A DNA stretch of 64,000 bases from Levilactobacillus lanxiensis (GTDB lineage Bacteria; Bacillota; Bacilli; Lactobacillales; Lactobacillaceae). A model generated the notes under the pieces. The model searched no databases and was not told the origin of the DNA. It saw nothing but the letters and a program-made list of their open reading frames with translations. The position numbers and the translations under genes are program-made. Positions 8,322 through 18,718 of this stretch are shown in pieces; position 1 is the first letter of the stretch, and each line of letters starts with the position of its first letter. The stretch is taken from NCBI RefSeq assembly GCF_016861655.1, contig NZ_BOLN01000004.1, positions 186,001 to 250,000 of the forward strand, written 5' to 3'.

Positions 8322-8350
8322 TTGAATTTATATGCAGTATCAGGTATAGT
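8322..8350 (+). promoter_or_regulatory. Promoter of tRNA-Arg copy 1
   Basis: TTGAAT (8322-8327), a 17-base spacer and TATAGT (8345-8350) lie 32 bases before the tRNA. Confidence 0.7.
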
Positions 8351-8382
8351 AATTAAGTAATCAAAAATACTGATGCTGTTAT

Positions 8383-8454
8383 GCGCCCGTAGTGTAATGG
8401 ATCGCACGTAAGATTCCGGTTCTTGAAATGGGGGTTCGATTCCCTCCGGGCGCA
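8383..8454 (+). tRNA. tRNA-Arg (CCG), copy 1
   Basis: The 7-bp acceptor stem GCGCCCG/CGGGCGC, the D arm, the anticodon stem TAAGA/TCTTG with loop TTCCGGT (anticodon CCG, reads CGG), and the T arm GGGGTTCGATTCCCT are all present. Discriminator A is followed by TCA, so CCA is not encoded. Total length is 72 bases. An intrinsic terminator follows seven bases later. Confidence 0.95.
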
Positions 8455-8460
8455 TCAGTT

Positions 8461-8493
8461 GGTCGTAACCCTTGTGGTTGCGGCCTTTTTTTG
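8461..8493 (+). terminator. Terminator after tRNA-Arg copy 1
   Basis: GGTCGTAACC pairs with GGTTGCGGCC (8476-8485) and runs into seven T. Confidence 0.85.
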
Positions 8494-8605
8494 TTTAAAC
8501 AAGCGGATTAAGTTGAGGTATTTGTGGACAAATGTACACCAGCATGTAACCATGAATGGATACTTTTTGTCTAGCAGTCCCTTCACAAGCCGTAAATAAC
8601 GGCAG

Positions 8606-8636
8606 AAAAAAAGCCCAGGATTTAATCCCAGGCTTT
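8606..8636 (-). terminator. Terminator of the ECF S-component gene
   Basis: On the minus strand AGCCTGGGATTAAATCCTGGGCT is followed by seven T, 16 bases after the stop codon. Confidence 0.88.
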
Positions 8637-8651
8637 GAATATAACTTTAAT

Positions 8652-9251
8652 TTAGCGACGAAGCTGATCCCAACGTTTCCGCAGGGGCAGGGCAATCAAT
8701 GGGGCCACAAGCACGTCTAATAGTAATTCTGGGACGCCGTTAGTGAGCAATGAAATCATTAAGACGTAGCCTAAGGTTTGGTTGCCTTGAGCGCCGAATG
8801 CGGTGGCCACGGCGGGCGTTTGGTAGAAGATGAAGACCAATCCCAAGACTAGCAACGTATTGACCAGCGCTGCACAGCCGGCAGCGACCTGCATGGATCG
8901 GCGTTGGGACCAGTGACGCTTGGGTCCCCAAGCATACAGGCCACCCGCCACCAGTCCCATCAATAGGCGGGGCAGAATAGAAATAAAGGGGTTGGTAAAG
9001 ATCAATGGAGCTACCGGACTGGACGGCCAGGTGAAGGCCCGAATGAACGTGATCAGTCCCCAGAAACCACCAATGGCCATACCATCCTTCGGTCCTAAGG
9101 CGGTGCCGGCGACGATGACGGTTAACCCAATCAACGTCATACTGAAGGGCCCAAAGGGAATGTAGCCCAAAAATGGAATGATATTTTGTAGTAAAACAAT
9201 CGCCATGAGGAGCGCGTCCACCACCAGGCGGAAAGTCTTATGTCGCGTCAT
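8652..9251 (-). CDS. ECF transporter S component (PanT-like)
   Basis: The 199-residue integral membrane protein has about six hydrophobic segments. Motifs include NIIPFLGYIPFGPFSMTLI near the N terminus and ITFIRAFTWPSSPVAPLIF and NPFISILPR in the middle, with LTNGVPELLLDVLVAPLI at the end, which is the usual S-component pattern. S components bind a vitamin and dock on the shared EcfA-A'-T module encoded elsewhere. The closest family I recall is the pantothenate group, but substrate cannot be proved from sequence. ATG 9251 has GGAGG upstream and a TATAAT -10 at 9284-9289 on the minus strand. No riboswitch was recognised in the short leader. Confidence 0.8.
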   Translation of the reverse strand: MTRHKTFRLVVDALLMAIVLLQNIIPFLGYIPFGPFSMTLIGLTVIVAGTALGPKDGMAIGGFWGLITFIRAFTWPSSPVAPLIFTNPFISILPRLLMGLVAGGLYAWGPKRHWSQRRSMQVAAGCAALVNTLLVLGLVFIFYQTPAVATAFGAQGNQTLGYVLMISLLTNGVPELLLDVLVAPLIALPLRKRWDQLRR

Positions 9252-9321
9252 TTACCGAAACCTCCACGTAAGTTAATGCCGTTATTATAGCATGATTTTT
9301 CACGAAAACAGTCAAACTGAC

Positions 9322-9350
9322 TTGTATTTTTATCCAAAATCAGTTATAGT
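9322..9350 (+). promoter_or_regulatory. Promoter of tRNA-Arg copy 2
   Basis: TTGTAT (9322-9327), 17 bases, then TATAGT (9345-9350), with AATT after the -10 as in copy 1. Confidence 0.7.
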
Positions 9351-9380
9351 AATTGAGGTGTTGTTCATAACAATTTTTAT

Positions 9381-9452
9381 GCGCCCGTAGTGTAATGGAT
9401 CGCACGTAAGATTCCGGTTCTTGAAATGGGGGTTCGATTCCCTCCGGGCGCA
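9381..9452 (+). tRNA. tRNA-Arg (CCG), copy 2
   Basis: The 72 bases are identical to the gene at 8383-8454, with the same anticodon CCG. The divergent ECF gene lies between the two copies. CCA is not encoded (ATCA after the acceptor stem). Confidence 0.95.
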
Positions 9453-9468
9453 TCACTAACAACACGGC

Positions 9469-9498
9469 ATCTCATACCTTCGGGTGTGGGATTTTTTT
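9469..9498 (+). terminator. Terminator after tRNA-Arg copy 2
   Basis: A 10-bp stem ATCTCATACC/GGTGTGGGAT with a TTCG tetraloop is followed by a T-run. Confidence 0.9.
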
Positions 9499-9646
9499 AT
9501 GCATTGAAATCAGTTTGTGGCTGTTGTAACGGGGAAGTTGGGGGACGTCACGACTAGCTAAGTTTTCTGGACAACGGCTAATTCATGCGAGAAAATCACC
9601 AATCTAGGGGGTTGCCAGTGAAACCTAATTTTCCAGTTTCTTCTAT

Positions 9647-9786
9647 TGTAAGGGCTTACATAAATTAACAGACTGAATCACTTGCTAAACCACTTGTGGT
9701 GACTTATACTAATAACCGTAAAAGGTTGGCTCTGGTTGGCCTTTAAATTTTTGACCAGAGTGGGCGTTTATCAGCCACCTCTGGTC
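9647..9786 (+). promoter_or_regulatory. cggR promoter region with cre-like site and inverted repeat
   Basis: TGTAAGGGCTTACA (9647-9660) is a palindrome that matches the cre consensus except for one central base. A promoter TTGCTA (9682-9687), 17 bases, TATACT (9705-9710) follows. Downstream, GACCAGAG-TGG (9753-9763) and CCACCTCTGGTC (9775-9786) form an inverted repeat with one bulged base in the leader, a plausible CggR operator. Roles are inferred from position. Confidence 0.5.
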
Positions 9787-9815
9787 GAATAACGTCCCAC
9801 TAGGAGGTAAGCAGG

Positions 9816-10844
9816 ATGCATGAAGATTGGCAGTGGGTCGAGGCAATTATGCCCCAGATGGTTGGGAAACTGACCAGCCGCTTCCGTGTTCTGCAAGGAA
9901 TCGCCAACCTCCAACCCGTCGGTCGCCGGACCCTCGCCACCAAGCTAGCTTGCTCGGAGCGCACCGTGCGGACAACGACGGATGCCTTAGCGGGACTGGG
10001 ATTTGTCCAAATGTCCGTGAAGGGCATGCAGATCACGGCCACTGGTCAGCGCGTTCTACAGGGGTTAGCCCCCGTTATGAACGACTTGGCTGGGCGGCAA
10101 CAACGGGAACGTGAACTAGCGCAACGGTTGGGCATTGCCCACTGTACCATTGTGCCAGGGGACAGCACCGCGGCGAATGGCTCACTCAACGGCTTAGCCC
10201 AGGCGGCTAGTCAGGTGTTGAATGATCAGTTGCCGCAGGGCCAGAGTACCGTGGCTGTCATGGGTGGTCACACGTTAGCCACCGTGGCGGATGCGTTGAC
10301 TCCGGCACTAGCCGTCAATCGGCAGTTGCTATTTGTTCCGGCCCGGGGTGGTGTTGGTGAATCGCCAGCCATCCAGGCCAACGCGGTTAGTGCTGCTATG
10401 GCAGAACACACCAACAGCGAGTTCCGGCAGCTGTATGTGCCTGAGCAATTAAATACGGAGACCTACAAGCCGCTCTTTGCTGAGCCGGCCATTCACGAAG
10501 TTCTCCAGTTGATTGCGCAGAGCAATGTGGTGATTCACGGCATCGGTCAGGCATTTGTCATGGCCGAGCGGCGTAACATGGACCCGCACGTGATCGCCGA
10601 TTTATCCGCGGCCCATGCCGTGGGAGAGGCCTTTGGTTATTTCTATGATGACCAGGGCCACGTCGTCAGCAAGTTCCCCCGTATCGGGCTGGAAATTGGC
10701 GACTTAGCCGCTAAACAATTAGTCATCGCCGTAGCCGGTGGTGCCGAGAAGGGCGCTGCAATTGCGGCGTACATGCGTTTAGCGCCAGCACAGACTTGGT
10801 TAATTACCGATGAAGGTGCTGCTGACTTTGTTTTAAAGAAGTGA
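9816..10844 (+). CDS. cggR: CggR, central glycolytic genes regulator
   Basis: The 342-residue SorC-family repressor has an N-terminal winged helix-turn-helix (about residues 25-75, VGRRTLATKLACSERTVRTTTDAL) and a C-terminal sugar-phosphate-binding domain (VAVMGGHTLATVADAL..., PARGGVGES, HGIGQAF, AVAGGAEKGAAI). CggR binds fructose-1,6-bisphosphate and in Bacillus represses gapA-pgk-tpiA-pgm-eno. ATG 9816 has AGGAGG nearby. It sits directly upstream of gapA, as in other Firmicutes, so read-through into gapA is likely in addition to the gapA promoter. Confidence 0.92.
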   Translation: MHEDWQWVEAIMPQMVGKLTSRFRVLQGIANLQPVGRRTLATKLACSERTVRTTTDALAGLGFVQMSVKGMQITATGQRVLQGLAPVMNDLAGRQQRERELAQRLGIAHCTIVPGDSTAANGSLNGLAQAASQVLNDQLPQGQSTVAVMGGHTLATVADALTPALAVNRQLLFVPARGGVGESPAIQANAVSAAMAEHTNSEFRQLYVPEQLNTETYKPLFAEPAIHEVLQLIAQSNVVIHGIGQAFVMAERRNMDPHVIADLSAAHAVGEAFGYFYDDQGHVVSKFPRIGLEIGDLAAKQLVIAVAGGAEKGAAIAAYMRLAPAQTWLITDEGAADFVLKK

Positions 10845-10850
10845 TACAAT
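10822..10850 (+). promoter_or_regulatory. gapA promoter inside the 3' end of cggR
   Basis: CTGACT (10822-10827), 17 bases, TACAAT (10845-10850) straddle the cggR stop codon and precede the strongly codon-biased gapA gene. Confidence 0.5.
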
Positions 10851-10912
10851 GAACATGTATTGCTTTTTAAAAAAATTATCTTTGTTTGCTTCCTGAAGGA
10901 GGAAATCACAGT

Positions 10913-11923
10913 ATGACTGTAAAGATTGGTATTAATGGTTTCGGACGTATCGGCCGTTTGGCTTTCAAGCGGATTCACGAACTCCACTCAAGTGACATCG
11001 AAGTTGTTGCCATCAACGATTTGACGACACCTTCAATGTTAGCTTACTTGTTGAAGTATGACTCAACTCATGGCCGTTTCCCTGGCGAAGTTTCCGCTAC
11101 GGACAAGGGCATCGTGGTTGACGGTAAGGAATACCCTGTTTACGCTGACCCTAAGGCTCAAGACATTCCTTGGGTTAAGAACGACGGTGTTGACTTCGTT
11201 CTCGAATGTACCGGTTTCTACACTTCCGAAGAAAAGGCTCACGCCCACATCGATGCTGGTGTTAAGCGGGTATTAGTATCTGCTCCAGCCGGTGCCGTTA
11301 CGACGGTTGTTCCTGGTGTTAACTTGGACGTCTTAAGCAAGGACGATGTTATCGTTTCTGCTGGTTCTTGCACCACGAACTGTTTAGCACCTATGGCTTA
11401 CTTCATGAACGAAGAATTCGGGATCAAGGCCGGGACTATGACCACGATTCACGCCTTCACTGCTACCCAACAAATCTTGGATGGCCCTCGTGGTAAGAAG
11501 ATGCGTAACAACCGTACTGCCAGTGTTAACACGATTCCTCACTCAACTGGTGCCGCTAAGGCTATCGGTTTAGTTATCCCTGACTTGAAGGGTAAGTTAC
11601 AAGGCCACGCACAACGTGTTCCTTTGACTGACGGTTCTTTGACGGAATTAGTTACTGTTCTGGACAAGAAGGTTACTGCTGACGAAATCAACGACGCTAT
11701 GAAGAAGCACACTGAAGGTAACGAAGCCTTTGGTTACAACGCCGACGAAATCGTTTCTTCAGACATCATCGATGATGACCACGGTTCTGTCTTTGACCCA
11801 ACCCAAACTGAAGTTACGACTAACGGTGACACCCAATTAGTTAAGACTGTTTCATGGTACGACAACGAATGGGGCTTCACTTGCAACATGGTCCGGACTT
11901 TATTGCACTTCGCAACTCTCTAA
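10913..11923 (+). CDS. gapA: Glyceraldehyde-3-phosphate dehydrogenase
   Basis: The 336-residue NAD-dependent enzyme oxidises glyceraldehyde-3-phosphate to 1,3-bisphosphoglycerate. The Rossmann motif INGFGRIGR (7-15) and the active site [12 protein letters not shown] with Cys153 are visible, as is the C-terminal SWYDNEWGF. The start is ATG 10913 with AAGGAGG; an in-frame codon at 10886 would put the Shine-Dalgarno site inside the gene. Codons are strongly biased to those of abundant proteins, in contrast to cggR. Its own terminator follows, so gapA can be expressed apart from pgk. Confidence 0.98.
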   Translation: MTVKIGINGFGRIGRLAFKRIHELHSSDIEVVAINDLTTPSMLAYLLKYDSTHGRFPGEVSATDKGIVVDGKEYPVYADPKAQDIPWVKNDGVDFVLECTGFYTSEEKAHAHIDAGVKRVLVSAPAGAVTTVVPGVNLDVLSKDDVIVSAGSCTTNCLAPMAYFMNEEFGIKAGTMTTIHAFTATQQILDGPRGKKMRNNRTASVNTIPHSTGAAKAIGLVIPDLKGKLQGHAQRVPLTDGSLTELVTVLDKKVTADEINDAMKKHTEGNEAFGYNADEIVSSDIIDDDHGSVFDPTQTEVTTNGDTQLVKTVSWYDNEWGFTCNMVRTLLHFATL

Positions 11924-11961
11924 TCCGACCGTTGTAACAGTAGCTTATAAATAGACTCACG

Positions 11962-11999
11962 AACGCGGCGGAGGGAGGAATTTCTTCGCTGCGTTTTTT
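11962..11999 (+). terminator. gapA terminator
   Basis: AACGCGGCGGAG pairs with CTTCGCTGCGTT (several G-U pairs) before TTTTTTG. Confidence 0.8.
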
Positions 12000-12028
12000 G
12001 TAAGTCGTTAAAAATTTGCACAAGTCCT

Positions 12029-12057
12029 TTGAAATTCAGAGGTAAGTGCTGTATATT
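12029..12057 (+). promoter_or_regulatory. pgk promoter
   Basis: TTGAAA (12029-12034), a 17-base spacer and TATATT (12052-12057) lie 46 bases before the pgk start. Confidence 0.7.
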
Positions 12058-12103
12058 GTGAAAGTAATCATTTAAAGATAAGAACTCAAGGAGGATTTCA
12101 GAA

Positions 12104-13306
12104 TTGGCTAAATTAACAGTTTCTGATTTAGACTTAGAGGGCAAAAAAGTCCTGATGCGGGTCGACTTTAACGTCCCAATCAAAGATGGCGTGATTGGTA
12201 ACGATAACCGTATCGTTGCTGCATTACCAACGATCAAGTACGTAATCGAACATGGTGGCAAGGCCATCCTCTTATCCCACTTAGGTCGGATCAAGAAGGA
12301 AGACGACAAACCAGCATTGTCCATGCGTCCAGTTGCTGAACGTCTGTCCAACTTGTTAAACAAGCCGGTAACCTTCGTCCCAACGACTGAAGGCAAGCAG
12401 CTTGAAGATGCCATTGATGGCTTAAACAATGGCGACGTCTTAGTAATGGAAAACACCCGTTACGAAGATGTTAAAGACGGCGAATACGTTAAGCGTGAAT
12501 CCGGTAACGACCCTGAATTGGGCAAGTACTGGGCTTCATTGGGTGACGTCTTCGTTAACGATGCCTTTGGGACGGCTCACCGTTCTCACGCATCTAACGC
12601 CGGCATCGCCGCTAACATGGCCCAAACGGCTGCTGGTTTCTTGATGGAAAAGGAAATCAAGTTTATCGGTGGCGCCGTTGACAACCCAGAACACCCATTT
12701 GTTGCTATCTTGGGTGGTGCTAAGGTTTCCGACAAGATCGGTGTGATCGACAACTTGCTGGCTAAGGCTGACAAGATTCTTATCGGTGGTGGGATGACTT
12801 ACACGTTCTACGCTGCTAAGGGTATGAAGATTGGGAACTCATTAGTTGAAACCGACAAGATCGACTTAGCCAAGGAAATCTTGGACAAGGCCGGCGACAA
12901 GTTGGTTCTGCCTGTTGATTCCGTTGTTGCTGAAAAGTTTGACAACGATGCCGCTCACAAGACGGTTGACGGCGACGTGCCTGATGGCTATATGGCCTTG
13001 GACATCGGACCTAAGTCAGTTTCTGAATTCGAAGACGTTCTGAAGACTGCCAAGACGGTTGTTTGGAACGGCCCAATGGGTGTCTTTGAAATGAGCAACT
13101 ACGCTGAAGGAACTTTGGAAATTGGTAAGTTCTTGGGGACCTTGACGGATGCTAAGACGATTGTCGGTGGTGGTGACTCAACTGCTGCTGTTCAACAACT
13201 CGGTGTTGCTGACAAGCTTTCCCACATCTCTACTGGTGGTGGGGCTTCTCTCGAATACCTCGAAGGGAAGACGTTACCAGGAATTGCCGCAATTTCTGAT
13301 AAGTAA
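12104..13306 (+). CDS. pgk: Phosphoglycerate kinase
   Basis: The 400-residue two-domain enzyme transfers phosphate from 1,3-bisphosphoglycerate to ADP. The signature [11 protein letters not shown] is at residues 17-27, substrate-binding HLGR and AHRSHAS follow, and the nucleotide site GGGDSTAAV is near the end. It starts at TTG 12104 behind AAGGAGG. Codon use is highly biased. It has its own promoter and terminator within the glycolytic cluster. Confidence 0.98.
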   Translation: MAKLTVSDLDLEGKKVLMRVDFNVPIKDGVIGNDNRIVAALPTIKYVIEHGGKAILLSHLGRIKKEDDKPALSMRPVAERLSNLLNKPVTFVPTTEGKQLEDAIDGLNNGDVLVMENTRYEDVKDGEYVKRESGNDPELGKYWASLGDVFVNDAFGTAHRSHASNAGIAANMAQTAAGFLMEKEIKFIGGAVDNPEHPFVAILGGAKVSDKIGVIDNLLAKADKILIGGGMTYTFYAAKGMKIGNSLVETDKIDLAKEILDKAGDKLVLPVDSVVAEKFDNDAAHKTVDGDVPDGYMALDIGPKSVSEFEDVLKTAKTVVWNGPMGVFEMSNYAEGTLEIGKFLGTLTDAKTIVGGGDSTAAVQQLGVADKLSHISTGGGASLEYLEGKTLPGIAAISDK

Positions 13307-13316
13307 ATTAATAAAG

Positions 13317-13347
13317 AGCTGTGGTGGTTGTCATCACGGCTTTTTAT
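13317..13347 (+). terminator. pgk terminator
   Basis: AGCTGTGGTG pairs with CATCACGGCT and is followed by TTTTATT. Confidence 0.8.
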
Positions 13348-13450
13348 TGTGATAGTCGCCGATTATTAAGGGTCTTCGCTGGCTAATCCAGTGGGAATTC
13401 GGTAAGATGATGGGCGTAGTCAATTTATTTTTAGGAAAGGGTGGATTAGG

Positions 13451-14209
13451 TTGCGGATACCACTCATTGCTGGTAACTGGAAAATGAACAAAACGGTCGC
13501 GGAAGCACGCAGTTTCGTTGAAGCTGTGCAGGGGAAACTACCGGCTGCGGACGTCGTGGAAACGGCGATTGCCGCACCAGCGTTATTTTTACAGACCATG
13601 TTAGAGGCAAATACTGAAGATGTGCTGCGCATTGGCGCGGAGGCTTGCTACTACGAAGATGACGGGGCGTATACGGGTGAAACTAGCCCACGCGCGCTCC
13701 ACGAGATGGGGATTCCGTATACCATCGTCGGTCACTCCGAACGGCGCCGCTACTTTAACGAAACGGATGATGTCATTAACCGGAAAGTCCAAGCGGTTTT
13801 CCGAAATGGCATGACCCCAATCGTCTGTTGTGACGAAACCATGGGCCGACGCGAATCCGGTGAAAAAATTCACTGGGTCGTCAACCAGGTGACCGCCGCA
13901 TTAAAGGGTGTCAGTCCGGAAGATGCTGCGAAGATCGTGGTTGCCTATGAACCCAGCTGGGCGATTGGCAGTGGGACTTCCGCATCGACCGACCAAGCCG
14001 AAGAAGGCTGCTACCTGATTCGCCAAACGTTGGCAGACATTTACTCGGATGATTTAGCCAATGGCGTTCGAATTCTCTATGGTGGGAGCGTCAAGCCCGA
14101 CAATATTGCTGGTCTGATGGCCAAAAATAATGTCGATGGCGTGCTCGCCGGGGGCTCTAGTTTGGATGAAAACTCTTTCATTCAGCTGGCGAACTACCAA
14201 AATTTGTAA
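13451..14209 (+). CDS. tpiA: Triosephosphate isomerase
   Basis: The 252-residue TIM-barrel enzyme interconverts dihydroxyacetone phosphate and glyceraldehyde-3-phosphate. Catalytic residues fall at the expected positions: Lys11 in AGNWKMN, His95 in VGHSERR and Glu167 in [11 protein letters not shown]; the phosphate loop YGGSVKPDN is near the end. It begins at TTG 13451, ten bases after GGAAAGG. Its codons are clearly less biased than those of gapA, pgk and eno on either side, suggesting lower expression. Confidence 0.97.
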   Translation: MRIPLIAGNWKMNKTVAEARSFVEAVQGKLPAADVVETAIAAPALFLQTMLEANTEDVLRIGAEACYYEDDGAYTGETSPRALHEMGIPYTIVGHSERRRYFNETDDVINRKVQAVFRNGMTPIVCCDETMGRRESGEKIHWVVNQVTAALKGVSPEDAAKIVVAYEPSWAIGSGTSASTDQAEEGCYLIRQTLADIYSDDLANGVRILYGGSVKPDNIAGLMAKNNVDGVLAGGSSLDENSFIQLANYQNL

Positions 14210-14225
14210 TTCGAGCAAAATGTGA

Positions 14226-15637
<1,412 letters not shown>

Positions 15638-15657
15638 TTTAAAAATGATTATTAAGA

Positions 15658-15690
15658 AGCAAGTCCAGTGATGGGCCTGCTTTTTTTTTT
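15658..15690 (+). terminator. eno terminator
   Basis: AGCAAGTCCA pairs with TGGGCCTGCT followed by ten T and a second T-run. Confidence 0.88.
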
Positions 15691-15789
15691 CTTTTTTTTT
15701 GGAACGACGAAAAAATTTGAAAAACTTGCGCGAAAAATAAAATAATCGGCGGTTTCTTACGGAGTTAACTTTAACGAGGGGGAATTACA

Positions 15790-17007
15790 ATGATGAATTT
15801 TACAAGATTGCGCGTCATGCTGTTGATGGTTAGTGGCTTTACTGTGGGGATGGGGAGTGTTGGCGTTTTTGGGGGTTCGTTGGCGTTGGCGAAATTGGTG
15901 ACGGTAGAGCACAAGATAAATGCCATTGATGAGGGGAGTTCTAAAGCAGAAACTAGGCTCTATAAAAAAGAAACACAACGGCTCGAAGCGGGGGATGAAG
16001 TAAAGCGCTTGTCTGAGTTACAAAAACTCTCGTCAGAAGTTCATTCTGGAGCTAATGGCATACAAACAGTCACGTATAACGGTGTTGTGACGCTAGCACA
16101 TGTTCATTTGGCGTTTGTTACTGAAACAGGAGAACAAGTTTATGCAAGAGAATCGGGTCCAAAACTAACGCTTGGGGGACGGCTCTCGTTGGAAGTGCCG
16201 AAGGGATATGAGTTAATCAATGCCAAGGATGTGGAAAAGATAGTGCTGTCGAAGGCGGAAGATTGGCATATTAAGGTGAAGGCTATTTCTACGAACTCTT
16301 CTAATGGGATGGCGGGTGGTGAACCAAAACCACAAATTCCGAAGCCAGAACCAGAGCCGAAACCAGAACCGAAACCAGAACCGAAACCAGAACCGAAACC
16401 AGAACCGAAACCAGAACCGAAACCAGAACCGAAACCAGAACCAGACAAACCCGCAAAGCAACCAAACGCTGGTGACAAGGACGTGGTGGCCATTCCTAAG
16501 CCGCCAGTGCCATCGAAACCGCAAACCAAACCAAGTGCACCACAATTACCAACGCCGCATCCTAGGCCAATCCAGGTGCCAACAACGACACATCCAATCG
16601 GGCAACCAGCCTTGGTCACTATTTCACGGCCAGGCAAGAAGCCGGTGCCCACACTGACCACCGCGCCCAGCACCAGTACCTTGCCGCAATTACAGGTGAC
16701 CAATCATCCGTTGAGCCATCAGGGGGCTGCGGACTGGTGGCAACCGGTAACTGCGACCGTTACGGCAGACAAGCCAGCTAAACGACCAACTCAGCCAACG
16801 CATCAGCCCCAAACGGCTCATCGTCGTCCGGGTACGACCCAATCGACTCGTGGTCAACGGCCAGGGCACATTGCGAAGCAAGCCTCATCGGCAAAAACGT
16901 CGCAGTTACCCCAAACGGACGAACAAACGCTTCCATTGGCGTGGTACGGCGCTAGCGTCCTTCTAGGGCTTACCGGTCTGACCGGGTACCGGCGGATTCG
17001 TCGTTAG
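15790..17007 (+). CDS. LPQTDE-anchored surface protein with Pro-Glu-Lys repeats
   Basis: The 405-residue protein has a signal peptide (hydrophobic stretch at residues 9-36, ending near LALA), an N-terminal domain of about 150 residues that I do not recognise, a PEPKPEPK repeat from about residue 185, a long Pro/Thr-rich spacer, and a C-terminal sorting signal: LPQTDE, then a hydrophobic segment and the basic tail YRRIRR. LPQTxE is the sortase A motif described in related lactobacilli. The spacer would carry the N-terminal domain through the wall. Start ATG 15790 follows CGAGGGGG; a second ATG is adjacent. Ligand unknown. Confidence 0.82.
   Translation: MMNFTRLRVMLLMVSGFTVGMGSVGVFGGSLALAKLVTVEHKINAIDEGSSKAETRLYKKETQRLEAGDEVKRLSELQKLSSEVHSGANGIQTVTYNGVVTLAHVHLAFVTETGEQVYARESGPKLTLGGRLSLEVPKGYELINAKDVEKIVLSKAEDWHIKVKAISTNSSNGMAGGEPKPQIPKPEPEPKPEPKPEPKPEPKPEPKPEPKPEPKPEPDKPAKQPNAGDKDVVAIPKPPVPSKPQTKPSAPQLPTPHPRPIQVPTTTHPIGQPALVTISRPGKKPVPTLTTAPSTSTLPQLQVTNHPLSHQGAADWWQPVTATVTADKPAKRPTQPTHQPQTAHRRPGTTQSTRGQRPGHIAKQASSAKTSQLPQTDEQTLPLAWYGASVLLGLTGLTGYRRIRR
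16357..16440 (+). repeat. Seven tandem 12-bp units inside the surface-protein gene
   Basis: CCGAAACCAGAA occurs seven times without change, encoding (PKPE)n. Identical units suggest recent copy-number change by slippage, so the length may vary between strains without breaking the frame. Confidence 0.9.
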
Positions 17008-17042
17008 TCTGACAACATTTTGTGCTAAACTAGTTGTTAGAC
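17007..17042 (+). promoter_or_regulatory. Inverted repeat before the ClC gene
   Basis: GTCTGACAAC (17007-17016) and GTTGTTAGAC (17033-17042) are inverted with one mismatch. It starts at the end of the surface-protein gene (its TAG stop is followed by TCTGACAAC). It could be a weak terminator without a T-run or an operator. Confidence 0.35.
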
Positions 17043-17066
17043 TAAAAATACCGGAGGAATCGCCTA

Positions 17067-18623
17067 ATGAAACGTCAGCACCGTACCCAACATGATCTCA
17101 CACGACTCAACGCCATCTTTTTCGGTAGCGTAGTCGGCCTACTTGCTGGGGTCGTCGTCAGCACGTTTCGTTTGGCCATAGAGCACCTTCTCAAGTTTAT
17201 GCAGGGCCTGTACGGCTGGTTTGGTCAGAACCCGTGGTGGCTCATTCCGTGGGCAATTCTGCTGGTTGCCGTGGCCGCTTTGATTGGTCATTGGACCAAA
17301 GAGTCACCCATGATCAAAGGTTCTGGGATTCCCCAAATTGAAGGGCAACTGGCCGGCGAAATGGACTATGCTTGGTGGCCAGTTCTGTGGAAGAAGTTTG
17401 TCAGTGGGATTCTGGGCATTGGGTCCGGGCTGTTCCTTGGCCGAGAAGGACCCTCCATTCAACTGGGTGGGACCGTCGCTCAGGGGGTCGCTGAGGGCCT
17501 ACACCTGAAGGGGAGTCAACGCCGCTTATTGATTGCGGGTGGGGCTGCCGCGGGTCTGTCAGCTGCGTTTAATGCGCCCATTGCGTCAACGTTATTTATT
17601 TTGGAAGAGGTTTATCATAATTTCTCGACACTGGTTTGGCTCACGTCGCTGACCAGTGCCGTCGTTGCCAATTTTGTCTCGAATGAGTTCTTTGGCTTAA
17701 CACCCGTGCTACACATAAACTACCAACAAACGTTACCGTTACGATATTATTGGTTATTACTGATTTTAGGCGTTGGCCTAGGCTTGCTGGGCTATGTCTA
17801 TCAGTGGGTCACCCTCCGTGGTGGTAGTTGGTATGCGAAGCTCACGTGGTTACCGCAACACCTTGATGGCATCATTCCTTTCCTGCTGGTTATTCCCATC
17901 GGTCTTCTGTGGCCGGTTGCTTTAGGCGGCGGGAATCAAATGATTGTTCTGTTCGCTAAGCATACACCGCTACTCATGCCGTTGATTGGTTACTTCATTT
18001 TACGGTTCTGCTTTTCAACGATTAGCTATAGTTCGGGCTTGCCTGGTGGGATTTTCCTGCCGATTCTGACATTAGGGGCCTTACTCGGGGCCATTGGCGC
18101 CCGCTCCTTCGTATTGGCGGGCTGGTTACCAAAAATTTACGTGGCCAATCTGATTATCTATGCTATGGCTGGTTACTTTGCTGGCATTTCTAAGGCCCCA
18201 TTCACGGCGATTTTACTGATTACGGAAATGGTTGGGACCTTGCACCATTTGATGCCGTTGGCTGTGGTCGCCATTGTGGCGTATATCACCGTCGATGTTC
18301 TGGGGGGCGCGCCTATCTATGAAGCGATGCTCCAGCAGATGGTGGCGCCAGCAGAGGCCAAAACGGCTGGACCGACGGATCGCATTGAGTTTGCGGTGAG
18401 TGAAGGTTCCGGCCTAGCTGGTCGGCAGGTCCGTGATTTAGTTTGGCCTAAGGGGTCATTGCTGGTCAGCGTTCAACGAGGCGAGCGGTCCGTGATTCCT
18501 CGGGGAGACACCATTTTACGGGCAGGCGATACGTTACTGATTTTCACGTATCAGCGTAACCGAGCGTTCGTCCGCCAACAGCTTACCCAGTTAAACGATT
18601 CTCACCCTCATTTGGCCGATTAA
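17067..18623 (+). CDS. ClC-family chloride channel/transporter with RCK_C domain
   Basis: The 518-residue membrane protein has about ten hydrophobic helices and the ClC filter motifs GSGIPQIEG, GREGPSIQLG and the late GGIFLPILTLGALLGA region. A C-terminal TrkA_C-type regulatory domain (about residues 435-505, IEFAVSEGSGLAGRQV... GDTILRAGDTLLIF) may bind a small ligand. The residue after GREGP fits an H+/Cl- exchanger-type gating glutamate. Such proteins in lactobacilli are thought to help in acid resistance or volume control. ATG 17067 has GGAGG. Confidence 0.9.
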   Translation: MKRQHRTQHDLTRLNAIFFGSVVGLLAGVVVSTFRLAIEHLLKFMQGLYGWFGQNPWWLIPWAILLVAVAALIGHWTKESPMIKGSGIPQIEGQLAGEMDYAWWPVLWKKFVSGILGIGSGLFLGREGPSIQLGGTVAQGVAEGLHLKGSQRRLLIAGGAAAGLSAAFNAPIASTLFILEEVYHNFSTLVWLTSLTSAVVANFVSNEFFGLTPVLHINYQQTLPLRYYWLLLILGVGLGLLGYVYQWVTLRGGSWYAKLTWLPQHLDGIIPFLLVIPIGLLWPVALGGGNQMIVLFAKHTPLLMPLIGYFILRFCFSTISYSSGLPGGIFLPILTLGALLGAIGARSFVLAGWLPKIYVANLIIYAMAGYFAGISKAPFTAILLITEMVGTLHHLMPLAVVAIVAYITVDVLGGAPIYEAMLQQMVAPAEAKTAGPTDRIEFAVSEGSGLAGRQVRDLVWPKGSLLVSVQRGERSVIPRGDTILRAGDTLLIFTYQRNRAFVRQQLTQLNDSHPHLAD

Positions 18624-18649
18624 CCAAGCAGGGGGCTGGTAAAAAGTGG

Positions 18650-18678
18650 CTGACTATGATAAATTGGTAAGGTATAGT
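18650..18678 (+). promoter_or_regulatory. secG operon promoter
   Basis: CTGACT (18650-18655), 17 bases, TATAGT (18673-18678). A small hairpin ACCTAT-TCG-ATAGGT lies between the -10 and the secG Shine-Dalgarno site. Confidence 0.55.
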
Positions 18679-18718
18679 TAGACCTATTAGACCTATTCGA
18701 TAGGTAGGAGGCAAATTC

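Noticed and set aside
8018..8455. Minus-strand frame of 145 residues
   Set aside because: It runs through the tRNA-Arg gene and the end of the LiaF-like gene in reverse.
9501..9646. Search for a riboswitch or gene before cggR
   Set aside because: No known fold, no frame with start signals, and no terminator-antiterminator pair was found.
16357..16440. Short tandem repeat considered as CRISPR
   Set aside because: Units are contiguous 12-mers in frame within a gene, with no spacers.
16140..16703. Minus-strand glycine/phenylalanine-rich frame
   Set aside because: It is the reverse of the PKPE repeat region, so the repeat pattern is an artefact of the real gene.
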